Shown: positions 1-11,439 of the stretch, one piece after another
How positions within the stretch are numbered: position 1 is the stretch's first letter
Layout: each line of letters opens with the position of its first letter
Source of the DNA: Saururus chinensis
Lineage: Eukaryota > Streptophyta > Magnoliopsida > Piperales > Saururaceae
DNA length: 64,000 nucleotides
Direction of reading: 5' to 3'
Assembly: GCA_035235625.1 (NCBI GenBank)
Contig: CP141140.1
Span: forward strand, 66,728,782 to 66,792,781
Program-made: the position numbers and the translations under genes
Notes under the pieces: model-generated
Databases searched by the model: none
What the model was told of the DNA's origin: nothing
Seen by the model: the letters and a program-made list of their open reading frames with translations, nothing else

Positions 1-690
1 ATATGAACTAGTCAGACTCTGGAGGCCAGAGATTTAGTGTTGAACAGTTTTCTGTTTATGTTTTTTGCGTGCAGTCTAGAATACTGTCTAAGCAAAAGCT
101 ATTTGCAAATGTCTAATTGGAAATCCTATGTTTCCTATAAACTGTGGGAACACGTTGGGGATTGATGTACTACACTTGTGTTTTTTCCTATTCAACTACT
201 ACATATGATGTATGATAATGCAACTCAAACACAGGCACAAAAGAATTCTGATATCATGATCATTGAATGGTGTTCACAAAATCAAACTCCAGACTATTTT
301 ACTAAACTCTCAGAGCTTGGGGCAGATGGTGAATGAAAGTTCCATAGGCACTGTCAAAACAAAATGATTGAACCAAGTAAGAAGGAAAGGGGGGGCGGGG
401 GTGTGACTCTTCCTCTGAGATCAGGGCTGAAGCTAAGTGTTAACAGTGGAGGGAATAGGTTGGTGGTAGATCCAGGGGAGCACCTATGATACCGGTTTGA
501 GCGCATATTCGGATATGCTGGACTTGAGGCTGAAGTTTTAAATGGCGATGGCAAGCTTGATCAAGAGCTAAATGTCAATTTTTAGTTAATCTCAAAGCTT
601 GACACGCAGATAAAGTTGCTTTGTTTCTGAAGTGGTCCCTGAGAAGCGGAGATTTTGATGAAATCAAGTGTTTCAGATGTTCCTCCCAAC
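1..690 (-). repeat. Upstream region of an off-window kinase copy (copy A), duplicated at 23420-24118
   Basis: This block is nearly identical to 23420-24118, which lies directly upstream of the kinase start codon at 23313. Both copies share the AAAGGGGGGGCGGGGG run near 385 and 23805 and diverge only by scattered substitutions. Position 1 aligns about 110 bp upstream of that start codon. The coding part of a tandem kinase copy is therefore expected just outside the left edge, on the minus strand. The match ends near 690, where the two copies diverge. No reading frame here looks coding. Confidence 0.85.
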
Positions 691-2470
691 TGGGAACAAG
701 TTTAAATATATTTTGCTAGTTAGCTGGTCAACATTGTTTTACTTTGCCATCCAAATAATATAATTGGATATCGGATTAGAATGAACAGCTCTCGTTGTTG
801 TGGCAGACTGACATTGACTTTTACAATGAAAACTACCGCCAGTTTATCTGTTGCCAGGTTTTTAATTTCCGGAGAATACTTAGAATAGTCTGAATATAGA
901 TAGGATGATCCTTCTTTTAACTGTTTTTTTTAATGAAATTGCCATTTTTTCCCTTTAGATTGCTGGGGGCAAAATACCTGGCAAAATCAACAAGCGAAGC
1001 TTTACAAGAATTGAAATAAACTCAGATAATTATATGATGATGGCACTGGTCATTTGGAAAGCATCTGACTCTTGTCATATTTGCATATGGCCGGCCATTG
1101 CATTGTCAGTGTTAGAAGTGGGTATATGGTCTAAGCCCACTTGGGTATTGAAAGCCCAAACCTACTTTGAAGTGAATGAGAATAATTATAAATAGTTTTG
1201 ATTACTTAAAAAATAGTGATGATGTTAATATATAAGGTATAAATTTGGTCTTTTAAGTTAAGCCCTTGGGCCACCACATGCATGACATTGTCATCCGGCC
1301 AGCTTAGTTCAGTTTGTATGTATGGCCAATCAAGCTAGGTTGGGTTTGTAAGATAATTATTTTTAAGATAAATTTATTTAGTTTTTTCTCAACCCAAAAT
1401 AGGTTCAGTTCTCTTTTCACCAAAATGTGTCTGTTAACGGGCGGATGCGTCCATTTGAATAGGATGAGGTTGTCTTCAATGGGATTTCTTATAAAACACT
1501 GAAAATTATTTTTTTAGATCATCCTTTACTAGATTTCGTCACCTTCTTCTGTGAGAGCAAGTGCATAACATTTATTCGCTACATACAATTATGGATGTGC
1601 CCCTTGGACAACTGACCATGCAGCGCTTGCAAGCTTAAGGCCCACCAAGCTAGCCTTTGTTTGGGACGAATGGCTTGCCTTACACGGATACATTGCACAA
1701 ATTACTTGCGGGTGCTCATACAAAGTAAAAAAGTAGGGGGGAAAATGAGTCACATTGTAAGGAAACGAATAAACACAAGCACGAAAGATAGATGCATTTA
1801 CTATCAACATGTTTATAAGCAATGAGTGCAACAACATTATAGCTAACAACACAACTACTCACTCCCCCTATATAGCATAAGAGACTTTTGTATATGACTG
1901 GAGTGGTAGTAAAAGTGGTTGTACGGGCATGGTTGCACCTTAAAACATAAATAAAAAAAATATAAAAAAATAAAGAAAAATACATGTAAGTAAAGCAAAA
2001 AAGGAATTAGTAGGGTGCCCAAAACGAAGTCCGTGACAATACTCTATGTAAAAGTGCTTCTACAACGTATGGTGGATAGTCTTATCTTGAAAGACATACA
2101 CCCAAGTGATTCTTAAGCACCAATAGGGAGGGCAAATTTTGTCTTAAAGATAGAGCGTACACACTTAATTTGATCAACTTCTTTCTGTGAGTTTCTTTCA
2201 TCGTAATACTTACTACAATACAAAAATTAACAGTCAATTCTATATGTTCTTGGATCTTGGACAACTAGGAAGCAATAGTTTCATCTCTTGGAGACATTTT
2301 GTTGTTGCATTGACACCGTGAATTTGGAAAACCGCAAAAACCAAGAAGGTAGAGTGGCCAAATTTCTCACTCTTGTAAAGTGAAAATGTTACAAGATATA
2401 AACTACATGGCAGCAATAGCAAAATCAGTGTTTAGTGAACTTAACAACTCTCAGAGCCCTAACTGACTAC
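691..2470. other. Gene-free AT-rich stretch
   Basis: No recognisable gene, RNA or transposon was found. The sequence is absent from the right-hand copy of the duplicated upstream region, so it is either an insertion in the left copy or a deletion in the right one. Short reading frames around 1314-1502 and 1589-2422 show no family motif and overlap on opposite strands, as expected by chance. Confidence 0.5.
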
Positions 2471-2474
2471 AAAG

Positions 2475-2868
2475 GGGGCTATTTGGGTGTTAGATTTTTT
2501 AGAAATGGAAGTGGAATTTTTGAAATTAATTCCAAAGATTTACCACCGAAAATAAATTACGGTTGGTAATGAATTTTTTTAGAATAAATTTGAATATCAC
2601 ATCAGACCCAATTTTAAAACTTTAAACTAATATAACTCTCTCAATCTCTCTTGAACTCATATATGCACATTTTTGGTACTATTAGGCTCTTAAATTTGAA
2701 CTTTATCAAATAAATGAGGTAATTTTGAACTTTTAAAGTAGACTCTACCTATATGGCATGTTTCTCGATTTTTAAATCGGTATGAAAGGTAACTGTTGAA
2801 AAATAATAAAATTTGTAATTTCGAAAAAGAGGTTAGGAGCCAGAAGATTTATGAGGTGATTCGGTAAC
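2475..2868 (-). mobile_element. Partial Tourist/Harbinger-like MITE relative
   Basis: It starts with GGGGGCTATTTGGGTGTTAGA, which resembles the terminus of the element at 4278-4846. The body shares segments with that element in the opposite orientation, including an ATGAGGTGATTCGGT stretch near 2850 and matching phrases about AACTCATATATGCAC and CTACCTATATGGCA. No clean second terminus or target-site duplication is visible, so it is called as a partial relic. Confidence 0.45.
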
Positions 2869-3104
2869 TATGGCTGCACATTCTACACACAAACATGGTT
2901 CCAATAATTCAAACTAAATTGGGACAAAATCAATGAAATCATACAAAAATTTCATACACAAACAGCCCCTACATACCAATGCTTTGATAAGCACCATCCC
3001 AAGAATAAAAGAACTGGAACCTTGTCCTTACAAATTGCATTATATTCATGATCATTTGACACTTTCCCTTCCAACATCAAAAACACTTTCCCAAGCCTAT
3101 TAGT

Positions 3105-3432
3105 TAGGGCTACATCTTGGTTTGGTTCAAGCCAGTACCTCCGGGAGCCAAAGTGAAATCGAAATTGAAATCTCATAACCGAATCAAAACCAAGTGAAGA
3201 ACCAATTCTATCGGAATAGAATCAGAACCGACATAAAACAAGAATCAAATCGAGAACCGAGACGGAACTGAGATTATGGTTAACCTTGGCCATTCGTTAG
3301 GTTTTTTTTAAGTAAAATATTCAGCTCCGGTTCTGTTTCAGTTTTTTATAGACAGGAACCATACCGGAACCGAAATTAAGTCAGTTCCTTAACTCTTGGA
3401 ATTCCACCCGGTTTAGTTTGGTTCTGGCCCTA
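3105..3432. mobile_element. hAT-type MITE with 8-bp TSD
   Basis: A 328-bp element flanked by a perfect 8-bp duplication CTATTAGT (3097-3104 and 3433-3440). Its ends are TAGGGCTACATC and the inverse of GTTCTGGCCCTA, so the terminal inverted repeat is TAGGGC. The 8-bp TSD and TAGGG ends are typical of hAT superfamily non-autonomous elements. It has no coding capacity. It lies in the left copy of the kinase upstream region and not in the right copy. Confidence 0.85.
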
Positions 3433-4139
3433 CTATTAGTAAATCCGGTGGCAGTTGTTTATCACACTGACTGTGTCAGAAGATGTCTCCAGCCTAAACT
3501 ATCCCTCCTACTTTTCCTCCTTGTCTGCCTCTCATTTAATCCGGTTTCAATTTTGATATAATGGGCAGATGATGCATTCTTCTAGTAGTAATCGATGTAT
3601 AGCTACAACAGTTTATAAAGTTCAGATTGATGCATCCCTTGAAGATTTACAATGAATCAGGTTTGCTGAGCAATAAAAACTATGGAAGTCCTGGAAAAGT
3701 GTCATCACTGCTTAAGTCTCCTGCAGCTGGATACGTTCTAAATTCTAATTTTTTGATGAAAAGGAAGAGAAGAGCAACTTACATACTTCTTCGGTGCATG
3801 TGTCTAGTTGAAAGGCACCATGACATGGTGGCAGCAGGGTCAGATCCCCCATTCCTCCGGCTTGGTTGCTGTGTGCTGAGCATTGCATAGTCTATATTGC
3901 TTACATAATTTTTGGTTGGTCAACTCCGGAGGAAAAGGGAAATTGAAATGGGTCATGGATGGAGATTTATACAACTGATGATGGAAGAACACAGTGGACT
4001 AGGTTGTGTGTATGTGCCCCCGCGGATTTGTCTATCTTCCTGCATATCCTTTGTTCATTAATTGGACAAAGCTGGCGGAGGCTTCCAAGCAATTTCCCCC
4101 CCCCCCTTTTTTTATAACAAGCTTTCTAGCAAATCAGAT

Positions 4140-5110
4140 CCATTCTTTGACTGCCAATTTGGACAAACGAAAGAAGTTGGAATCCAGCCTAAATCTGAGT
4201 TGGGTTCGCCAATGGCTCCATTGGGCTATGGAGAAGGTTGGGAAATGGGAATTATAGAAGCCTGGAATCCAGACTAAGGGGCTGTTTGGGTACTGAATCG
4301 TGAGAAGATTCAGCCGATTCAGTGTCAATTCAGCACTGAATTATTAGAATCTTGTTTGTGTACTGAAGCTGCGCTGAATTAAAAATTCAGCATTGTAGTA
4401 AGATTCAGTCCGTTTCAGCCTGAATCAAGACTGAATCACTGAATCACCTCATGAGGTGATTCGGTCGATTCAGTCTCCTAATCACCATTTTAAAAATTAC
4501 AGATTCTATTATTTTTCAATGGTTATCGTTCATATCGATTTGAGCTTCGAAAAATGTGTCATATAGGTAGGGCCCACTTTAAAAGTTCAAAATTACCTAC
4601 CCTTGTGGGATCTTGTTTGATAGAGCTTGAATTTAGGAGTGTAATGGTACCAAGAACGTGCATATCCGAGTTCGAAAGAGAGAGTTAGAGGTGTTTAAAG
4701 TTTTAAGACTGGGTTTGACGTGACATCTGAATTTATTTTAACAAATTCTATAGCCAAACGTAATTCATAATCAGCGATGAATTTACTGAATTGAATCGCT
4801 ACTGAATCGAATCGTTACTGAATTAATTCAGTACCCAAACGACCCCTAAATCTGAGCTGTGTTCGCTTTGAGGAATCCAGCCTAAATCTGAGTTGGGTTC
4901 ACCGATGGCTCTATTGGGCTACAGAGAAGGTTGGGAAATGCGAATTATAGAAGCTTGGAATCTACCCTAAATCTGAGCTGGGTTCGCTGATGACTCTTTG
5001 GGAATCTAGCCTAAATCTGAGCTGGGCTCGCCCATGGGTCCATTGGGTAGGGAGCAGTTGGGAAATGGGAATTATAAATGCTTGTAAAGGAAGTTTATAT
5101 ACAGCTATTC
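4140..5110. repeat. Minisatellite of about 95 bp, split by a MITE
   Basis: A unit containing CTAAATCTGAGTTGGGTTCG, then GGCTCCATTGGGCTA and GGAAATGGGAATTATAGAAG, recurs at about 4172-4270, 4850-4960 and 4965-5090, with an extra part-unit near 5010. The Tourist-like MITE at 4278-4846 interrupts the array. The right-hand duplicate has a single unit at about 24183-24270, so the array expanded after duplication or contracted in the other copy. Confidence 0.75.
4278..4846. mobile_element. Tourist/PIF-Harbinger-like MITE
   Basis: A 569-bp element. Its left end GGGGCTGTTTGGGTACTGAA is matched by the inverted right end TTCAGTACCCAAACGACCCC. It is flanked by the trinucleotide TAA at 4275-4277 and 4847-4849, the target preference of Tourist/PIF-Harbinger elements. 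The subterminal region is rich in GATTCAG/CTGAATC repeats and includes a palindrome around CACCTCATGAGGTG (about 4445). It is non-coding and inserted inside the 95-bp minisatellite. Confidence 0.85.
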
Positions 5111-5254
5111 CACTTTCTCCGTCTGAATAGCCTTTGGATAGAGAAGGTGGTCACATTTGACAATAGTAGAAGTCACTTTTTCAGTACAATTAGATGTTAA
5201 AGTAGGCTTTTGTAGAGAAATTAGAGTAGAAACATCATTTTTCCTCATAAATAG

Positions 5255-5750
5255 GTGAGGACCCGATAGCCAAGTGCATTAGAACTATGCAATTTCGATC
5301 ATACAACACCTCTTACTAATGGAGTAGGTGAGGTGAGTTTAGATCTACCTGCTTACCTCGTGATATGATATAGGCAAAGGCACATATGCGGAAGCGTTTT
5401 TTGTGCCCTCTCCTTATCATGAGCCGAGAGTAAGGAATATTTGTAAAATATCTATTTTTGAGGTTGATTAGGCATGCGCTAGCGCATATTACCATAACTT
5501 ATGCTAACGTGCATTAGCATGTGCGTCGTTGATCTAAAAAATTGACATTTCACATGTATTTCTTACGCTCAACTCATTTTCAAAGTGAAACATGAAAACA
5601 TTTTCCTCATATATAACAGGCAGGCACATACTTACTCATATTAACTTTTGCATGGGTAAACCGTAAACCGTAAATGGTCCTGGTCAGCACACTACTTCCA
5701 CAGCCAAGAGGAAAAACTGGTTTGGCAGCTAGGTACCAGTCTGTGAATGA
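5255..5750 (-). repeat. Distal part of the copy A upstream duplication
   Basis: 5255-5385 aligns with about 26750-26870 (shared phrases around CATTAGAACTATGCAATTTC and CAACACCTCTTACT). 5610-5750 aligns with 26875-26945 and then 29785-29825 (shared GCATGGGTAAA, and the segment around TGTGAATGATGGCC). The two interruptions are a MITE in this copy (5390-5606) and a hAT element in the other copy. This sets the outer limit of the duplicated kinase upstream region. Confidence 0.75.
5390..5606. mobile_element. Mutator-type fold-back MITE, copy 1
   Basis: The ends GGAAGCGTTTT and the inverse of AAAACATTTTCC enclose long imperfect inverted arms: ATGAGCCGAGAGTAAGGAAT on the left, and TTTCTTACGCTCAACTCAT inverted on the right. 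The centre is rich in GCTAGCGCA/TGCGCTAGC. It is the same family as 6411-6632. The right duplicate of this region lacks it, which confirms insertion. Confidence 0.75.
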
Positions 5751-5752
5751 TG

Positions 5753-5900
5753 GCCGATCACCCTCTCTCTCCCCACCCCTCTCTTTTCTCTCTCACATTC
5801 TCTCTCCTCATCCTCTCTCTTTACACTTTCTCTCTCTCTCCTCTCTCTTACTCTCTTCACTCTCTCTCGCTCTCTTCACTCTCTTTCTTTTATTATAAAT
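5753..5900. repeat. TC-rich microsatellite
   Basis: A run dominated by CTCTCT with CCCTCTC and TTTCTCT variants. Two overlapping reading frames across it are low-complexity artefacts. An AT-rich, gene-free tract of about 150 bp follows (5895-6055). Confidence 0.9.
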
Positions 5901-6059
5901 TATATTTTAAAATTATTAAGAAAATTTAAAAAATAAAATATATTATATATAAATAGTAAAAATTTAATTAATTATTGACATTACTTTTTATTAAAATTTT
6001 AATATTTATTTATTATATATACAAATAGTAAATTAACAATGTATCTCCCCATAATGAAC

Positions 6060-6770
6060 CAGATCGCCAGATTTCCCTCTCTTCTTAACATTTTTGCTTA
6101 TTGAAGATGTACGTCTACAAGCATCAGAACTTGTGGATGTACTTGATGATCTCGAAGAAAAGATCGTTGTGGAAAATGCTGGTAAGGAATTCACTTCACA
6201 TGTTGAAAGTTTGTTAGTGTTTGAGTGTGTTGTGCATGTGCTTGATCTACATTATAAGCTGGCCCCTCCTTTGCACCTGGCTCCTTATCACCTTTAGGCT
6301 TCAGGTGGAGAGAAGCCTTCAATGCCAATGACACATTGTACCTCCCTTGTACAGTTTAGAATATGCACCACCCACATCAGTAGTATCAGGAAAGTTAAAA
6401 CTCTCTACCAGGGAAGCATTTTTCATGTTCCCTCTTCTGTGAGCCGAGCGTAAGGAATGCCTAGGAACCGTCTAATCTCAAGATCGGTAGCGCACACGCT
6501 AGCATACGTTAGCATGTGTATGACTTACGCTAACGTGCGCTAGCATGTGCGCCACCGATCTTGAGATCGGACGGATCCCAGGCATTTCTTACGCTCGGCT
6601 CATGCTCAGAGTGGAACATGAAAAACGCTTCCCTCTACCAGACACTTCTAGTGTTGTTGGTTTGGTAAACTTACATGCTTGTTATGAATTTAGAGTTGAT
6701 TTCATTAGAAAAAATTAAACAACGTTCACAATATGAATTTTGTTATTTATCAAAAGAGAATAGCTTACTT
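6060..6770 (-). pseudogene. Kinase copy B relic: terminal exon and 3' flank
   Basis: 6060-6415 is a decayed copy of the terminal kinase exon at 14811-15188. Shared stretches include CAGATTTCCCTCTCTTCTT, the TCAGAACTTGT...GTACTTGA segment, AAGCCTTCAATGCC and GCACCACC at the exon border. After the fold-back MITE (6411-6632) the homology resumes at about 6640-6770 against 15225-15320, in intron sequence. The reading frame does not match the intact copy: its complement no longer reads through the Ser/Lys-rich tail. Together with the exon 5 relic at 14611-14719 it marks a 5'-truncated tandem copy. Confidence 0.75.
6411..6632. mobile_element. Mutator-type fold-back MITE, copy 2
   Basis: A 222-bp element made almost wholly of two inverted arms. 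The ends are GGGAAGCATTTTTCATGTTC and the inverse of GAACATGAAAAACGCTTCC. The arms carry TGAGCCGAGCGTAAGGAATG and the inverted CATTTCTTACGCTCGGCTCA. The flanks share CTCTACCA (before 6411 and to 6640), an 8-9 bp duplication in the Mutator range. The central arms contain CGATCTTGAGATCGG and GCTAGCA motifs that allow a long hairpin. It is inserted in the intron part of the kinase copy B relic. Confidence 0.8.
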
Positions 6771-6994
6771 ACTGACATGGTATCAGAGAGGGAGGTGTTT
6801 GTTTCAAAGTCCACATGGATGCATAATCTTCTTTATGCTAAAATTAGTTTCCACGTCCAGAGCCCAAATGAGCTTGCACTAGCAAGTCAGGCATTAGATA
6901 AGCTGATCAGTCCCTTTCGAACAACTTAAGCTTTTAGGAGAAGTGGCTAATGTGATTTGTTATGTTTTAGCTACTTTTCTATATCTATCAATGT

Positions 6995-7471
6995 AATATT
7001 TGTGGGTGGCATGGCCCGCCTCGCGCTTGACATGCGCGGAGCCCATGATGACATGGCATGGCTCCATGCAGCTAACGCTAGCAGTTGTGTCTGCATTGAC
7101 ATTAGCAAACTTAATATTTTATTATTTTAATCAATTTTCTCTTTTTAACTTAAAAACGTGGCACCTTCTTACCTTAAGTCGGAATTATGCATTCTTGATA
7201 CCGATGGACTCGTATCGACAAGCCCTTTAAAAATAGACCCCACATAAGTAAGTTATCCTATACTTTTTTTGTGGGTCTTGTCTATATGGCATGCTTCCCA
7301 AGGTTGTAGCTTTTACTTCAAACCTCGATTTTACACGTTCTTTAATTAATTACTTCAAGTTCTACCCATATACAAGGATTTTATCCCGTAAAACCTCCTA
7401 AATCCTATTTAAAATTCTATAATTACCTTTAACCCCTCAGGTTAAAGTAATCGAAAAAATGACATGTTACA
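6995..7471 (-). mobile_element. LTR fragment (same family as 37437-48866)
   Basis: The segment matches the start portion of the LTR family seen at 46880-48783 and 37437-48866. Shared stretches, in inverse orientation, include GGTTAAAGTAATCGAAAAAATG, a block about a colour-like GTATCGACAAGCCCT motif, and ATGGCATGCTTCCCAAGGTT. It ends at the element boundary at 7471. The other end is missing, so it is a truncated fossil. Just upstream, near 6779, TGGTATCAGAG resembles an initiator-tRNA primer-binding site, but I could not attach it to an element. Confidence 0.6.
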
Positions 7472-9029
7472 ATAGGTGAAAGTGTTGACAACCTATGAGC
7501 AACTACTACCCATCCAATACATAGAGGAGCCTAGCACGGCCTTCATCTTCCCATAAGAAGCCTTGGGTTTTTTTCACTACACCATCTTCTACCACCACAA
7601 CCCCTTTCCCTTGTTGATTTTTCAATGTCCACCACCTCATCTCTCTCCACTCCTTGTGAAGACTAAGCCCACCCCCTCACTCATCTCCTCTTCTACGAAA
7701 ATCACGATCACCACCTCGGAACTTAGAGAAGACTTCTCCCCCCTTGGGCCTTGGATAAGTCACTTATAGGTACTCTGCAGCATCACACTACCAGGTACTC
7801 CCATATAGAGCCCATCACTCAAAAACATTAATTTATATTGGGAATTTTTGGCTTACAAAAACGAAAAAAAAAAGAAGATATTTTGGTTGATGATGGTCGC
7901 CTTGTTTTGGATGATTGAGACTCTACACAATCCACAAAATGTTGTTGTACGAATGATAGGAGAGTTGACTGTGTCCATAAATTACTTGCAAAGGGCTCAC
8001 TATTTTGTCTATTCATATGCTATCAACATGTCTATGGGATAATGCTAAGTTGTACAGAGGAGAATGCATTTGAAAAAAAAAAAAATTCACACTTGTTATG
8101 TTCGTAGTAACACAAATTGTTCATATTACACTTGTGTGATGTTCGTTCAAATTAGAGTATTTGGAATTTATTGGGTGTTATTACTATGAGTTTACTTAAT
8201 GACAATACTAACTCTTAGCTCAAATTGTCTGAGAAAGTCATATGACTTGTGCGTGGGCTACATGTTAAATATATGGTTATTTTCTTATGGGTTTAAGTAG
8301 GTTGAGTAAATGTGAATTCAATCAGTAATGACACAAGTTAACAGAGGATAAACCATGGTCCATTATATCCATGATGTGGTGGCCAAATGATTTACCTTGT
8401 ATCTATGACAACAACGAACCCAGGGAGACCTTTTTGGAAGTTGCCCAAATAAATCTTTTGTAAGTTTAATTATATACACAATTAATTATTTATACAATGT
8501 TTGATATCATTACACTTAAACTGAATATGTTTTTGCATAGAGATAATGATTGTGGAAATATGATTTGGTATAATGAGTTTGGATGGAGTTGTAGTACTAA
8601 TAATTCAAGCTCTCATTCGCTTCGTTGTCCCTCAAGTTATTTACAAGGCCAAGGTTTTGTCAATAAATGAACGTAAACAAAATTCCAATATTTACTCTGG
8701 AGCATTCATTTAGAGCAATGACAGTCACAGTTATGATAATGCTAGCAACCATATTTAGCCTTATTTTAATATCTTTATTATATGTGTATTTGCTTATTTT
8801 TTTTATGATAGCTGAAGTTGTAAATGGATGACAACAAGAATCACTGATGTATTACGAGTGAAGGGTTTAAATAGAAAAGGACATTGTTGGGGATGGTAGT
8901 AAAAAGATAGAACTAAATTTCTATGTTGTTCAATGTAATATTGTTTGAGGCTATTATTATACGGTTTGGGTCAGGTTGGGCCTTTGCAATGACCGAGTTA
9001 ACTTGCAGCTTTATCCCTGAGCTCTTGAA

Positions 9030-9030
<1 letters not shown>
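7472..9030. other. Gene-free stretch, unassigned
   Basis: I see no recognisable gene. Reading frames at 7563-7769 and 7848-8042 lack family motifs. 8040-9000 is AT-rich with no repeat boundaries that I can define. Confidence 0.5.
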
Positions 9031-9059
<29 letters not shown>

Positions 9060-9061
<2 letters not shown>

Positions 9062-9247
9062 GAAAAAGTTTATATGAGTCTGGGCTCATATAAACCTATG
9101 TGAGCCCGTGCTCTTTGGGCCATCGGATTTACATCCGGCTCACGTAATTTTATATGAGCCCGGGCTCATATAAACGGGTCTCGTATATAGGGTTTAGGGT
9201 TTAGGGTCTCATATCCCTAAACCCTGAGCCCAGACTCATATAAACTT

Positions 9248-9254
<7 letters not shown>
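9060..9254. mobile_element. Fold-back MITE inside an AT microsatellite, with telomere-like core
   Basis: Near-perfect inverted termini of about 30 bp: TATATGAAAAAGTTTATATG extending into AGTCTGGGCTCATATAAAC on the left, and its inverse on the right. The left side sits after a (GT)n(AT)n run and the right side continues into (AT)n to about 9304. Near the right arm is a short telomere-like run, GGTTTAGGGTTTAGGG (9191-9206), then inverse CCCTAAACCCT (9215-9225). It has no coding capacity. The AT targets make the exact TSD undefinable. Confidence 0.75.

Positions 9255-9304
<50 letters not shown>
9253..9304. repeat. AT microsatellite
   Basis: An uninterrupted TA dinucleotide run directly at the right end of the fold-back MITE. 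Confidence 0.95.
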
Positions 9305-9312
<8 letters not shown>

Positions 9313-9534
9313 TGTCAATATTAATTTGTCATGCCAAGATTATATAACAAAAGAAATTGAAAATTATACAAAACTCTTGATGAGTCCACCAATTCATCAT
9401 TAATATGAAACACTTAAGAATTTACACTTCAAAAAGTAATTCATAGGATTGCTATTGAAGCACATAAAATTCCTATGCATGAATCTTCATCATAACAACC
9501 GCTTAGTGCATTTATTACTTAACACATTAATGTT

Positions 9535-11300
9535 TTGTGTAAGCCCGCCTAGGCCCACTAACAAGTAGATCATTTATGACCTTCATCGTTAATTTTTCAA
9601 CGAAGTCTACTAACACTTAGACCATTATCACCTTTGTCATTAATTTTTCGACAAAGCCTATTTAGGTTCACTAACACTTAATCGATTTCTCACCTTCCTC
9701 GTTAATTTTCCAATGAAGCTCACTTAGGCCCACTAACACTTAGACCATTTATCACCTTTGTCGTTAATTTTCCGACGAAGCCCACCTAAGCCCACTAACA
9801 CTTAGATCATTTTTTCCCTTATATGGTTATTTTCTAACGAAACCTGCCTAGGCCCATTAACACTAAGACGATGTTCTCCCTTACACACAATTATATTCCA
9901 ATAAAGCCCACCTAAACCTACTACACTTAGATGATCTTCTCCTTTATATGGTTATTTTTTTACAAGCCTGCCTAAGCCCATTAACACTTTAATGATTTTT
10001 TTCCCTTACACAGTTATTTTTCGACGAAGCCTACCTAGGTCCACAAACACTTAGACAAGTTTTGACCTTACACGTTTATTTTCAGTTGAAGCCTGCCTAG
10101 GCCCAGTAACATTGAGATGATTTTCTCCTTTACATGGTTATTTTTCGACAAGCCCGCCTAGGCCCATTAACATTTAAACAATTTTTTCCTTATACAGTTA
10201 TTTTCCAACAAAGCCTGCCAAGGCCCATTAACTCTAAGACGATGTTTTCCTTTACACGAGTATTTTTTGACGAAGCCTGCCTAGGCCCACTAACATATAG
10301 GAAATTTTTTCCCTTACACGGCTATTTTTCAACTAAGCCTACCTATGCCCACTAACACTTAGACGAGTTATTACCTTACACGGTTATTTTTTTATGAAGC
10401 CTGCCCAGGCCCACTAAAAGTTAAATGATTTTCTCTCTTACACAGTTAGTTTTCAATGAAGCCTGCCAAGGCCCAATAAGACTAAGATGATGTTCTCCAT
10501 TAAAACTAAGATGATGTTCTCCCTTACATAGTTATTTACCAACGAAGCCCGCCTAGGCCCACTAACACTTAGGCGATGCTCTCCTTTACATGGTTATTTT
10601 TCAGTGAAGCTCACCTAGGCCCACGAACACTTAGGATGATTTTTGCCCTTACACGGTTATTTTTTGATGAAGCCAGCCAAGGCCCATTAACACTATGACA
10701 ATGTTCTCCCTTACACGGTTATTATCCGACAAAGCCCGCCCAGGCCCACTAACATTTAGATGAGTTTTTACCTTACACAATTATTTTCTAATGAAGCCCG
10801 CCTAGGCCCATCAACAGTCAGATGATTTCTCACATTACATGTTAATTTTCCGATGAAGCTTGCCAAGGCCCATTAACACTAAGACAATGTTATCCACACG
10901 ATTATATTTCAATAAAAAGCCCGCCTAGGCCCACTAACACTTAGACTATTTTCTCCCTTACACGGTCATTTTTCGATGAAACCCTCCTAGGCCTACTACC
11001 ACTTAGATGATTCTTTCCCTTACACGGTTATTTTCCTAGAAGCCCGCCTAGGCCCACTAAAACTTAGATGATTTTTGACCTTACACAGTTATTTTCCGAT
11101 AAAACCTGCCTAGTCCCACTAACACATATTCAATAAATTCAGTTACATGCTAATTTTTTACAATATATCCCGCCTAGGCCCACTAACAAAGTCCATTTTA
11201 TAAGTTGCACGTTTATTTTTTGACATAGCCTCCTAGGCCTACTAAGATTTTATTTCCTACGTTATACATTATGTTTTAAAAGAAACCTACCTTGGCCCAC
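9535..11300. repeat. Minisatellite, period about 62 bp, about 29 units
   Basis: A diverged tandem array. Each unit has a core GCCCGCCTAGGCCCACTAAC followed by CACTTAGACGAT, a T/C-rich linker, CCTTACACGGTTATTTT, then CGACGAA. Units recur at about 9546, 9717, 9780, 9844, 10029, 10091, 10152, 10216, 10277 and on through 11229 and 11289. Local spacing variants (for example near 10490-10540) reflect duplication slippage. Reading frames inside it (for example 10134-10355) simply translate the repeat. It lies immediately beside the MULE transposase fossil and could be an expanded subterminal region of that element. Confidence 0.9.
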
Positions 11301-11439
11301 TATGATTATAATGTTCAACACAATCAACATTTACACATTCTACTTAAAACACATCCTCTGCAATGTTTAACCACATTTACATTTAACTATATTTTTCAAG
11401 TTATACTACCAAAATATAATTTCTGATAATGTATTGCAC

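Noticed and set aside
6094-6297. 67-codon plus-strand frame
   Set aside because: It is the antisense of a degraded copy of the kinase terminal exon, not an independent gene.
6779-6790. TGGTATCAGAG primer-binding-site-like motif
   Set aside because: No LTR terminus or internal retrotransposon sequence could be attached; too short to call alone.
9535-11300. Possible CRISPR-like regular array
   Set aside because: Repeat and spacer are not distinguishable: the whole 62-bp unit is repeated and diverged, as in a plant minisatellite, and the context is nuclear plant DNA.
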